Shown here: positions 56,501-64,000 of the stretch, one piece after another
How the letters are laid out: the number at the start of each line of letters is the position of its first letter
Position numbering within the stretch: position 1 is the first letter of the stretch
From: Neosynechococcus sphagnicola sy1
Lineage (GTDB): Bacteria > Cyanobacteriota > Cyanobacteriia > Neosynechococcales > Neosynechococcaceae
NCBI RefSeq assembly: GCF_000775285.1
Contig: NZ_JJML01000016.1
Span: 92,241 to 156,240, forward strand
DNA length: 64,000 bases
Direction of reading: 5' to 3'
Notes under the pieces: generated by a model
Told to the model about the DNA's origin: nothing
What the model saw: only the letters and a program-made list of their open reading frames with translations
Database searches by the model: none
Program-made: the position numbers and the translations under genes

Positions 56501-56845
56501 CTACATACCAGGGAGTCCCAAGCCACTGGTGAGTTCCTCCATGCGGACTCGCATCGTGTCGGTGGATTTCCGATAGGCATCCTTCATGGCAGCGCCCACT
56601 AAATCAGAGAGCACTTCTGCGCCTTCTGTCAGCAGTTGGGGGGCAATCTCAACCCGCAGAGGTTCTTGGTTCCCACTGAGAATTACCTTGACCAGGCCAC
56701 CCCCCGCTTCTCCTTCAATTTCCATCTGTTCCAGTTCTTCCTGGAGCTTTTTGGCACCTTCCTGCACCTGTTGAGCCTTTTTAATGGCATCGGTCAACTC
56801 TTTCATCTTCCCCAGACCGAAGCCAAATCCTTGTCCTTTTGACAT
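56501..56845 (-). CDS. YbaB/EbfC nucleoid-associated protein
   Basis: A 114-residue DNA-binding protein. It has [20 protein letters not shown] and [20 protein letters not shown], then the conserved core [17 protein letters not shown], as in YbaB/EbfC. It acts as a small nucleoid protein, often next to DNA repair genes, but here it precedes a tyrosine phosphatase gene. The divergent gap of 261 bases to the BLUF gene shows no clear signals. Confidence 0.9.
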   Translation of the reverse strand: MSKGQGFGFGLGKMKELTDAIKKAQQVQEGAKKLQEELEQMEIEGEAGGGLVKVILSGNQEPLRVEIAPQLLTEGAEVLSDLVGAAMKDAYRKSTDTMRVRMEELTSGLGLPGM

Positions 56846-57106
56846 AGCGCATTAACCGTATAAAGTGTCTAAAACTGAACTTTGGGAACCATCGTACCCG
56901 CAGCTAGGGTATGGAATCGTATCCTTTGGGCGGCGCGATCCTGCCATTTACCTTAGCATTCCTACTGCTGAATCTGACACATCGAAGGGGGGACGGCGGA
57001 ATTCTCGCCACGGTAGTAGAACCCTATTCATGCCAGACTAGTCAATATCAGAGTACCCATGGGGTAGCACTGAGATGTTGGTTTGAGGCTAGGAGGCAGG
57101 ATTGAG

Positions 57107-57616
57107 ATGAGTCTACACCGCATGGTTTACTTTAGTTCCGCTGCGCCCGGTTTAAGCTATCCAGACCTGATGGACATTATGGAAAAATCCCAGACGAACA
57201 ATGCCCATGCTGGGATTACCGGGTTATTGTGCTCTGGCAATGGCATGTTCTTGCAAGCGTTGGAGGGCGATCGCTCCCTGGTCAGTCAAACCTATGCCCG
57301 CATTCTCAAAGACCCTCGTCATTTTAATGCTGAGATCGTAGAGTTTGTGGCAGTGGATGCTCGTTGTTTTACAGAATGGTCGATGCGGTTGGTGCAACTT
57401 GATGGCTTTGACTCCGAGTCCATCCAAGAAACTCGTCTCAGATACTCCAGCTCCCCAATCTTTTCACCGACCTGTATGAATGCCAAACAGTCCCTGAGCC
57501 TGTTGCTCGAGCTCTATAATCTAGGTGCAAAAAAAGGCCTAAATTGCCAACTCCGCTGGCATGCCGTCAGCTCAAGCAGCCTGGAACTCTCCGAGAATGC
57601 GAACCTCCGGTTCTAG
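57107..57616 (+). CDS. BLUF-domain blue-light photoreceptor (PixD-like)
   Basis: A 169-residue flavin photoreceptor. The BLUF domain fills the first 95 residues: MSLHRMVYFSSAAPG with the key tyrosine at position 8, SQTNNAHAGITGLLCSGNG with the flavin-binding asparagine, MFLQALEGDRSLV with the key glutamine, and FTEWSMRLV with the tryptophan and methionine of the strand-5 switch. The C-terminal helices resemble PixD of Synechocystis, which controls phototaxis through PixE; pixE is not seen here. ATG 57107 follows AGGAGGCAGG. Its last 45 bases overlap the 3' end of murB. Confidence 0.92.
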   Translation: MSLHRMVYFSSAAPGLSYPDLMDIMEKSQTNNAHAGITGLLCSGNGMFLQALEGDRSLVSQTYARILKDPRHFNAEIVEFVAVDARCFTEWSMRLVQLDGFDSESIQETRLRYSSSPIFSPTCMNAKQSLSLLLELYNLGAKKGLNCQLRWHAVSSSSLELSENANLRF

Positions 57617-58484
57617 CAGTAGCGACCAGCGTTGCTCAACTTGATCCTGGATGTGGTGAATTAACTGATAGATATCTCCAGCGGTTGACCCCCCCGCAGT
57701 TGAGAATAAAATTGGCATGACGCTCTGCTACCTGGGCTCCCCCAATTTGATACCCCTTAAGGCCTGTACGCTCAATCAGCCAGCCAGCTGCTTGAGGACC
57801 GGGATTCCGGAAGACACTGCCACAACTGGGCATATGGTAGGGTTGGGTCGCATGACGATGCTGTAAGTGAGCGTTCGTAGCCGCCGTCACCTGCTGCGGA
57901 TCGTGCCCCATTTGCAGCTGGAGCGTTGCTTGTACCACCAAGCGGCGATCCACTTGCAGCTTAGAAGTCCGGTAACTAAACGCTAAGTCTTGAGGCTCCA
58001 GGGTTTCTAGGTTGCCATGGGCGGACAGTACTTGAGTGTTGATCAAGATATCGGCTATACAAGCCTGATGCGCCCCAGCGTTCATCACCACCGCTCCCCC
58101 TAGGGTGCCAGGAATGCCCACAGCCCACTCCATTCCCCGCCATCCTTGGGCCGCTGCTTGCCAGGCCAGACGGACAATGGGTTCTCCTGCGCCAGCGGTG
58201 AGTTGGCCCGTGGCAGCGTCGAAGTGGGTATCGCGGCAATAACGGGTACAAATTACCAGGCCGGGTAAGCCACGATCGCTGATCAGCAGGTTAGAACCAG
58301 CACCGAGGACAGTAATGGGTAGCCCTTGAGCCTGAGCCCAATCCCAACTTGCTTGCAAGGTTGCCAGATTTCGTGGAGCAACAAACCATTCCGCAGGTCC
58401 CCCCACCCGAAACGAGGTGAAGTTAGCCAAGGTCACTTTGGGTTTAATCAGCGCCCGAATATCGGCGGGTTGGAGTAAGAGCAT
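57572..58484 (-). CDS. murB: UDP-N-acetylenolpyruvoylglucosamine reductase (frameshifted)
   Basis: Reduces UDP-GlcNAc-enolpyruvate to UDP-MurNAc in peptidoglycan synthesis. About 303 residues joined. FAD-binding blocks are [15 protein letters not shown] and [19 protein letters not shown]. Others are [40 protein letters not shown] with the catalytic serine, and [17 protein letters not shown]. The break is at C7 (57689-57695). With one base fewer it continues [20 protein letters not shown] to a stop at 57572, which lies within the BLUF gene. It follows murC with 109 bases between. Confidence 0.94.
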
Positions 58485-58593
58485 AGGTTCTGGGAAAACT
58501 CATCCTAGGGTCTGACAACTTCAGGCATCGGCCAATCATCTACCCCATGAATGGGATCACTAATGTCTAGTTCCGCATCAGCTGCTAATTATG

Positions 58594-60123
58594 TTACAGA
58601 CCGACTCCCTGCCCAACATCCGTATGTTGGAAAAAAGTCATGACATCGGGGATGATCTGATTTAAGTTGCCCGCTCCTAGGAACAGGGCTGTATCACCGG
58701 GCTGGAGCGTCTCCTTGAGAAAGGCAGCAACGGATTGCACAGACGGTTGATAGTAGACGCTGGGATGATGTCTACCAATGGCTTCGGCAACCTGTTGTCC
58801 TTGCAAGTTGGTAGAGTTGGGTTCCCCTGCACTATAAATATCACTGAGGACAACAATGTCAGCATCCTTAAAGGACTGGGCAAACTCGCTCAAAAAGGTG
58901 AGAGTACGGCTATATCGGTGGGGTTGAAAGACTGCGATGACGCGGTGGTCATTGCTACTGGGACAGATGCTCTGGGCTTGGAGGCGAGCCGCAGCCAAGG
59001 TCACCTGAATTTCGCTGGGGTGATGGGCATAGTCGTCCACAAAGCGAATGCCGCCATACTCGCCCCGAATTTCAAAGCGCCGTCGGGCACCCTCAAAGGT
59101 GGCGATCGCCGTCGTAATGGCAGCAAAGGGTAAACCCAAGGTGCGGCCCACCGCGACAGCTGCCAAGGCATTTTGCAGGTTGTGCTGACCTAGTAGCGGC
59201 ACTTCCAACGTTCCTAACAGGGAACCCCGCTCCCAAATTTGGGCGATCGTCCCGCTAGCCCCATAGGTAATGCTGTCTGCTGCGTAGTCCGCTCCCGTCG
59301 CTGGACGCAAGCTATAGGTAATCGTGGGACTCAGGCGATCGCGCACGGTGGGACAGTCAATGCAGCCTACTGAAATTTGACAGTTGTGGGCAAAGGTCTG
59401 AAACGTTGCCACGACCTGCTCTAAATTCTCATAGTGATCGGGGTGATCCAGTTCAATGTTGGTAATCACACCAATGCTCGGGGCATGTTTGATCAATGAG
59501 CCATCGGATTCATCGGCCTCAGCGACGAGATGCACCCCTTTGCCGAGTCGGGCGTTCCCCCCCAGGCTGCCACCTCGCCACCCACGATGATGGTGGGATC
59601 GAACCCCGCTTGCAATAACAGGTAGCCAATCAGGCTACTGGTAGTGGTCTTGCCATGGGTTCCAGCTACTGCAATGCTTTGATAAGCAGCAATCAGTGCC
59701 GACAAAACATCGGAACGGTGAAACACCGGGCAACCGAGATCCAATGCGGCTTGATACTCTGGATTGGCCAGGTTGATCGCCGTGGAGCAAATCACTTGGG
59801 GCAGATCCACCGAGCCTGTAAAGGATGAAATAGCAGGATGGGACTCAAGGGGGGGGTCAGGTAACAGACAGATGACGAACTAGAGAGGGGGTTGTGGAGA
59901 TCATCCCAGGGGATTGAAAAGACCCCAGATTGGCAGCTTCCTGACCGTAAAAAACCCTGGCCCCCATCGCCTTTAAGCGTTCCGTGATATGGCTAGCTCG
60001 AATATCTGAGCCTGAGACGGGTAGCTTACGCTGGGCCAAAACATAGGCTAGGGCAGACATGCCGATTCCACCAATGCCGATAAAGTGAAACGGCCGACCG
60101 CTGAAATCAACGGGTTTCAGCAT
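58594..60123 (-). CDS. murC: UDP-N-acetylmuramate--L-alanine ligase (frameshifted)
   Basis: Adds L-alanine to UDP-MurNAc with ATP. The N-terminal domain is FSGRPFHFIGIGGIGMSALA and KLPVSGSDIRASHITERLKA. The ATP loop is IAVAGTHGKTTTSSLIGYLL, and the central domain has LVAEADESDGSLIKHAPSIG, NIELDHPDHYENL and FVDDYAHHPSEIQVTLAAAR. About 508 residues joined. The frame breaks at C7 (59557-59563, VAAWGG to NARLGKG) and again between about 59830 and 59925, where more than one indel is possible. The start is ATG 60123 (MLKPVDF); ATG 60144 adds seven residues. Precedes murB. Confidence 0.92.
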
Positions 60124-60367
60124 CACAAACTCCTTGCACACCACACCACACCGATATCACGCGATATCATAGCAAGAATTCCTTGCTGACAACATAAGGT
60201 TCTCAAAGGATTTGGATCCCAATCAATCTAACGAATTTCCCGACCGTCCGGATTCACCCGTCTCATGGCGATCGCGGCGGCAGGTAGTTCTACTTTTTGC
60301 TACTTTTAAAATCGACTGTTGAATTGCTGCTGCCTAGCGTTTGGTTAAAGGCCGTTGTTATTTTTCC

Positions 60368-61030
60368 ATGCCGAGAATTGCAATTTTTGGTGGCACTTTT
60401 GATCCAGTTCATTGGGGACATCTGCTGATTGCTGAAACAGCACTGAATCAATGTGCATTGGATCAGGTAATTTGGGTGCCCACCCACCTCCCTCCCCACA
60501 AATTGTCCCAGCCACAATCGGGGTTCGAGCATCGAGCGGCGATGGTGGCGATCGCGATCGCGGATCAGCCTCGTTTTCGGCTGTCAACCCTAGAAGCTAG
60601 GCGTGCAGAGCCTTCCTATGCCATCTCGACCTTGAGGGACTTAGCTGTTCAATATCCCCATGCCGAATGGTTTTGGGTGATTGGTCTTGATGCCTTTGAG
60701 ACCCTACCCCGCTGGCAACAGTGTCAAACTGTCGCCGCCACCTGTGAATGGCTGGTGGCCCCTCGGGGTTGCTGTGATCTGGTTCACAGCCCTCCCCTCC
60801 CAAAACAATCTCCGATGCAACAGTGTCAGCAGATTACCCAGCAGTTGGCAGCACGGGGGGTAGGACTACGATGGCAACTCTTGCAAATTCCCACCCTTGA
60901 TATCTCCTCAAGCCTGATTCGCCAATATCAGCGAGATCGCCGATCCATCCGTTACCTACTACCTGAATCCGTACAGCTTTACATTAAGAAACACCAACTT
61001 TATCTCCACGCAGCAGACCTTGAGATCTGA
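60368..61030 (+). CDS. nadD: Nicotinate-nucleotide adenylyltransferase
   Basis: Forms deamido-NAD from NaMN and ATP. About 220 residues from ATG 60368. The nucleotidyl-transferase motif is IAIFGGTFDPVHWGHLLIAE, followed by VIWVPTHLPPHK, WFWVIGLDAFETLPRWQQ and the C-terminal DISSSLIRQYQRD, close to the ISSTxIR motif. It lies 109 bases upstream of gap2, which uses NAD(P). Divergent from murC over a 244-base gap that holds one HIP1 octamer variant and no other clear signal. Confidence 0.92.
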   Translation: MPRIAIFGGTFDPVHWGHLLIAETALNQCALDQVIWVPTHLPPHKLSQPQSGFEHRAAMVAIAIADQPRFRLSTLEARRAEPSYAISTLRDLAVQYPHAEWFWVIGLDAFETLPRWQQCQTVAATCEWLVAPRGCCDLVHSPPLPKQSPMQQCQQITQQLAARGVGLRWQLLQIPTLDISSSLIRQYQRDRRSIRYLLPESVQLYIKKHQLYLHAADLEI

Positions 61031-61139
61031 CGATTCCAGGCCAATATTTTGAGCCATCTGCGAGTCGAACTGTTCAGGCTTTAGGATATGATTGGGGTCA
61101 TTACAAGGTTTTTTTACTGAACATCGAGGGCAAGGCGCA

Positions 61140-62153
61140 GTGATTAGAGTAGCCATCAACGGTTTTGGACGCATCGGACGTAACTTCATGCGATGCTGGC
61201 TGGGCAGAGAAAATAGCCAGATAGACATAGTTGCCGTCAACGATACCTCTGATCCTAGAACGAATGCTCATCTGCTGAGATACGATTCCATGCTTGGCAC
61301 CTTTGATGCTGACATCAGTGCAGATGATAGTTCCATCATCGTCAATGGTAAGACCGTTAAGTGTGTCTCCGATCGGAATCCAGAGAATTTGCCCTGGTCT
61401 GCCTGGGGAATTGATTTAATTATTGAATCAACAGGGGTCTTTACCAGCCGCGAAGGTGCAACTAAACACCTCAATGCTGGCGCTAAGAAGGTGCTGATTA
61501 CCGCACCGGGCAAAGGGGACGATGGCACCTTTGTTGTCGGTGTCAATGATCAACTGTACACCCATGATCAGCATGTGATCATTAGCAATGCCAGTTGTAC
61601 CACCAACTGTCTGGCTCCGGTTGCCAAAGTTCTCCACGAAAGCTTTGGCATTGTCAAAGGGATGATGACCACCACTCACAGTTACACCGGAGATCAACGG
61701 CTTCTGGATGCCAGTCATCGGGACTGGCGACGGGCACGGGCAGCGGCGATCAACATTGTCCCCACCACCACCGGTGCTGCTAAGGCAGTGGGCTTAGTAC
61801 TGCCTGAACTCAATGGCAAACTCAATGGATTAGCCCTCCGAGTTCCGACACCGAACGTCTCTGTTGTTGACCTCGTTGTGGAAGTGGAACAGCCAGCGAT
61901 CGTGGAGCAAGTCAACCAGGCGCTGAAAGCTGCTTCGGACGGCCCGATGAAGGGAATTCTGCTCTATAGTGATTTACCGCTGGTTTCTAGTGACTATCGG
62001 GGGAATCCTGCCTCCTCAATTGTCGATGCCAGTCTAACGATGACCATGGGGAGCAACCTGGTGAAAGTGATTGCCTGGTACGACAACGAGTGGGGTTATA
62101 GCCAACGGGTCTTAGACCTGGCAGAGCTAGTGGCTCAGAAGTGGGTGGCCTAG
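61140..62153 (+). CDS. gap2: Glyceraldehyde-3-phosphate dehydrogenase, Gap2 type
   Basis: Calvin-cycle and gluconeogenic GAPDH that accepts NADP. It has 337 residues from GTG 61140, giving the canonical start [20 protein letters not shown]. The active-site cysteine is in [17 protein letters not shown]. Other blocks are [40 protein letters not shown] and [13 protein letters not shown]. The [10 protein letters not shown] form is that of photosynthetic Gap2 rather than glycolytic Gap1. A strong terminator follows. Frame intact. Confidence 0.95.
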   Translation: MIRVAINGFGRIGRNFMRCWLGRENSQIDIVAVNDTSDPRTNAHLLRYDSMLGTFDADISADDSSIIVNGKTVKCVSDRNPENLPWSAWGIDLIIESTGVFTSREGATKHLNAGAKKVLITAPGKGDDGTFVVGVNDQLYTHDQHVIISNASCTTNCLAPVAKVLHESFGIVKGMMTTTHSYTGDQRLLDASHRDWRRARAAAINIVPTTTGAAKAVGLVLPELNGKLNGLALRVPTPNVSVVDLVVEVEQPAIVEQVNQALKAASDGPMKGILLYSDLPLVSSDYRGNPASSIVDASLTMTMGSNLVKVIAWYDNEWGYSQRVLDLAELVAQKWVA

Positions 62154-62180
62154 TCCTGCCCCATACATAAATCAATTTGA

Positions 62181-62210
62181 AACAGCGCGGTAATCAGCCG
62201 CGCTGTTTTT
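62181..62210 (+). terminator. Terminator after gap2
   Basis: AACAGCGCGG, loop TAATCAG, CCGCGCTGTT then TTT: a perfect ten-base stem with a U tract, 27 bases after the gap2 stop. The minus strand has a shorter T run, so it may also end transcripts of the convergent kinase gene. Confidence 0.93.
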
Positions 62211-62226
62211 GATCAGGGGTTAAGCG

Positions 62227-63807
62227 CTACTGCCAGAGCCCCTTTTTACCCTCAGGGCGAATGGTGGACCAGTTGGTTTTGGCCAGTGCCAATTGCTCGT
62301 CTGTCACCTTGGCTCCCGTTAAGTTTGCACCACAAAGGTTTGCACCGCGCAGGTTGGCATTACTCAAGTAGGCATTAGTGAGGTTGGCACCGCGCAGATC
62401 CGCTCCTTGAAAATCCGCATGACTGCAATAGGCTTTCACCAGGCTGGCATTGCGGAGCACCGTACCATTTAAGTTAGCACGACCGAGGTTGGCATTAAAC
62501 AGGTTACTCCCCTGCAAATTAGCGTTTGAAAGAGCTGCCTCATGGAAAATTGCCCCCGATAGATCCACCTTTTGCAGATTAATTTCCCGCAGATCTTGAG
62601 AGGTAAAATCTCGATTACCGCTAGCGTAGGAATTCAGTAGCCCATTGGCATCCCATCGAGCCGGAACTTTAGGCTTGTGGCCTGAAGTCATTCGCCCTTG
62701 GGCATGGGTGTCGGGGATCGAACCTGTGGTCGCGCGCTGTCGAGTCATGCCTGACTGGAGATTGGGATCGGTTTTGGCTTGACGAGCCCGAATAGCCATC
62801 GCGGATCGAGAGATCGATGAAGGATCGCTGGTGCGGCGATTGTCCGGTGGTGCTGCTGGTCGTTGTGCGGGTTGAGCAACCATGCTGTTTGCCAAGCTGT
62901 CTAGGTATGGCTCCATATCCAATGCCCGCAGAACTTCGTTCGCACTCTGGTAGCGGTGACGAACCGAAACTTCCAGCATCTTCTTCAGCACACTGATGAA
63001 ATGATCGCTTGCATGGACATGTTTCTGCCAGAGCATCTCTCCTGTTGCCGGATCGTAGTCCAAATCCTTCGGAGACTTGCCAGTGAGTAGATAGATACAG
63101 GTGACACCCAACGCATAGATATCACTGGCATAGACAGGGCGCATCGCCATCTGTTCAGGGGGGGCAAATCCAGCGGTGCCAATGGCGAAGTTCGTTAAAG
63201 CAGTTTGCCCCCCTTCTCCCATTAAGGTGGTTTGACTGACCTGATCTTTCACAGCCCCAAAGTCGATCAGTACGAGCTTGACATCTTGCAGGCGACGAAT
63301 GATATTAGCAGGCTTGATGTCGCGATGAATCACTTGCTGGCTATGGACGTATTGCAAGACCGGTAAAAGTTCGCTGAGAAATTGTTTCACCCCTGCCTCG
63401 GTAAAGGGGCCATTCTGTTTGACCTCTTGCTGGAGCGTTGGGCCACTGATGTATTCCTGAACAAGATAGAACTCTTGGTTATTGGCAAAATAATCCAGAA
63501 GTCGGGGTACCTGGGGGTGGTCACCAATTTTCCCTAAGGTCTTTGCCTCCCGCTCAAAGAGTTCCCGTGCCATCTGCACCACATGGGGAGCGGTGGCGGT
63601 GGGACGCAATTGTTTGATCACACAATTGGGTTGACCCGGTAAGGATTCATCCTTGGCCAGAAAGGTTGCGCCAAATCCCCCCTGCCCCAAGGATTGAATC
63701 ACTCGGTAGCGATCGCGCAATAACAAGCTAGAGCCACACGCTTGACAACGCTCAGTGTGAGTCAGGTTTTCTGGTTGGGGACAAGCTGGATTCAAGCAGT
63801 AGCTCAT
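62227..63807 (-). CDS. Serine/threonine kinase with pentapeptide repeats
   Basis: A 526-residue kinase of the cyanobacterial SpkB-like type. The N terminus has two cysteine pairs (CLNPAC and CQACG), a possible zinc ribbon. The kinase domain covers about 33-300: LGQGGFGATFLAKDESLPG (glycine loop), CVIKQL (lysine), VIHRDIKPANII (catalytic loop), LVLIDFGAVKD and GTAGFAPPEQM. A proline and serine-rich linker follows, then from about 400 a run of pentapeptide repeats (SNANLQGSNLFNANLGRANL and on). No membrane segment. The 193 bases upstream to the window end show no other gene. Confidence 0.92.
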   Translation of the reverse strand: MSYCLNPACPQPENLTHTERCQACGSSLLLRDRYRVIQSLGQGGFGATFLAKDESLPGQPNCVIKQLRPTATAPHVVQMARELFEREAKTLGKIGDHPQVPRLLDYFANNQEFYLVQEYISGPTLQQEVKQNGPFTEAGVKQFLSELLPVLQYVHSQQVIHRDIKPANIIRRLQDVKLVLIDFGAVKDQVSQTTLMGEGGQTALTNFAIGTAGFAPPEQMAMRPVYASDIYALGVTCIYLLTGKSPKDLDYDPATGEMLWQKHVHASDHFISVLKKMLEVSVRHRYQSANEVLRALDMEPYLDSLANSMVAQPAQRPAAPPDNRRTSDPSSISRSAMAIRARQAKTDPNLQSGMTRQRATTGSIPDTHAQGRMTSGHKPKVPARWDANGLLNSYASGNRDFTSQDLREINLQKVDLSGAIFHEAALSNANLQGSNLFNANLGRANLNGTVLRNASLVKAYCSHADFQGADLRGANLTNAYLSNANLRGANLCGANLTGAKVTDEQLALAKTNWSTIRPEGKKGLWQ

Positions 63808-64000
63808 TCACTGTCACTCGCTACGGTCAGCATTACCGGATGGTTTTCTCGACGGATGATCAGGGCAGAACTGACTGCACCAAGTGGCGATCTGCGGGGA
63901 AGCTCTATCAAAAAGCTTCTAAAGTGAATCACAATTGACGTCAGCTCAGGGCGATTGAATCTACTTTTGTTACTTTTGTGATTGGCAATCGGTTGAGGAT

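Noticed and set aside
63742-63927. Plus-strand ORF over the 5' end of the kinase gene
   Set aside because: It is mostly the opposite strand of a well-supported kinase gene and has no recognisable features.

Overview
The window is chromosomal DNA from a cyanobacterium. The evidence is photosynthesis genes (psb27, ndhB), the plastid-shared ycf46/ycf35 pair, Gap2-type GAPDH, a class II FBPase/SBPase, a glycolate dehydrogenase operon, a PixD-like BLUF photoreceptor, several cyanobacterial DUF families (DUF1995, DUF3124, DUF3611, DUF4330, UPF0182) and many copies of the HIP1 octamer GCGATCGC. The species cannot be named from what is seen here. Most of the window is compact housekeeping DNA. No rRNA, complete tRNA, CRISPR array, prophage or intact insertion sequence was found.

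Layout. 1-8.5 kb: a HisRS-like gene overlapping a long-form hisG, a tRNA-like remnant, the usual cyanobacterial hisS, pdhB, secD-secF and a small membrane protein. 8.5-14 kb: glcD-glcE-glcF and an M20 amidohydrolase. 14-18 kb: DUF3611, a decayed AI-2E-type transporter, a DUF3124 lipoprotein and the ergothioneine pair egtB-egtD. 18-28 kb: topA, ndhB, DUF4330, an M48 protease, a phosphoprotein phosphatase-like enzyme, DUF1995, and bioB-bioY. 28-32 kb: pstS-pstC-pstA-pstB behind a candidate Pho box, then psb27. 32.6-38.6 kb: an adenosine deaminase-like gene, purA, rplY, folB, a nucleotidyltransferase, scpA, a 37-residue membrane protein and a LapA-domain protein. 38.7-48.5 kb: UPF0182, an IMPase-family phosphatase, ycf35, ycf46, a ribbon-helix-helix protein, comB and acs. 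48.7-53.3 kb: mreB-mreC-mreD, yebC, a decayed calcium-binding-protein tail beside a MITE-like repeat, and a GST. 53.3-64 kb: hemA, glpX, a low-molecular-weight phosphatase, ybaB, a BLUF gene, murB, murC, nadD, gap2 and a Ser/Thr kinase with pentapeptide repeats.

The genes form coherent sets: photorespiration (glcDEF), Calvin cycle (glpX, gap2), phosphate uptake (pst), biotin supply (bioB/bioY), cell shape and wall (mreBCD, murB, murC), protein export (secDF), and histidine or tRNA-His metabolism.

Many genes, including essential ones (topA, purA, hemA, murB, murC, glpX, secF), are broken by one-base indels. Most of these fall in homopolymer runs and are usually one extra base. This points to sequencing or assembly error rather than decay. 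For such genes I give the full span and name the break. The most interesting non-coding or small features are a possible H-type pseudoknot in the acs leader, a palindrome inside the purA promoter, an inverted repeat overlapping the promoter of the ribbon-helix-helix gene, and the unannotated 37-residue membrane protein next to scpA.
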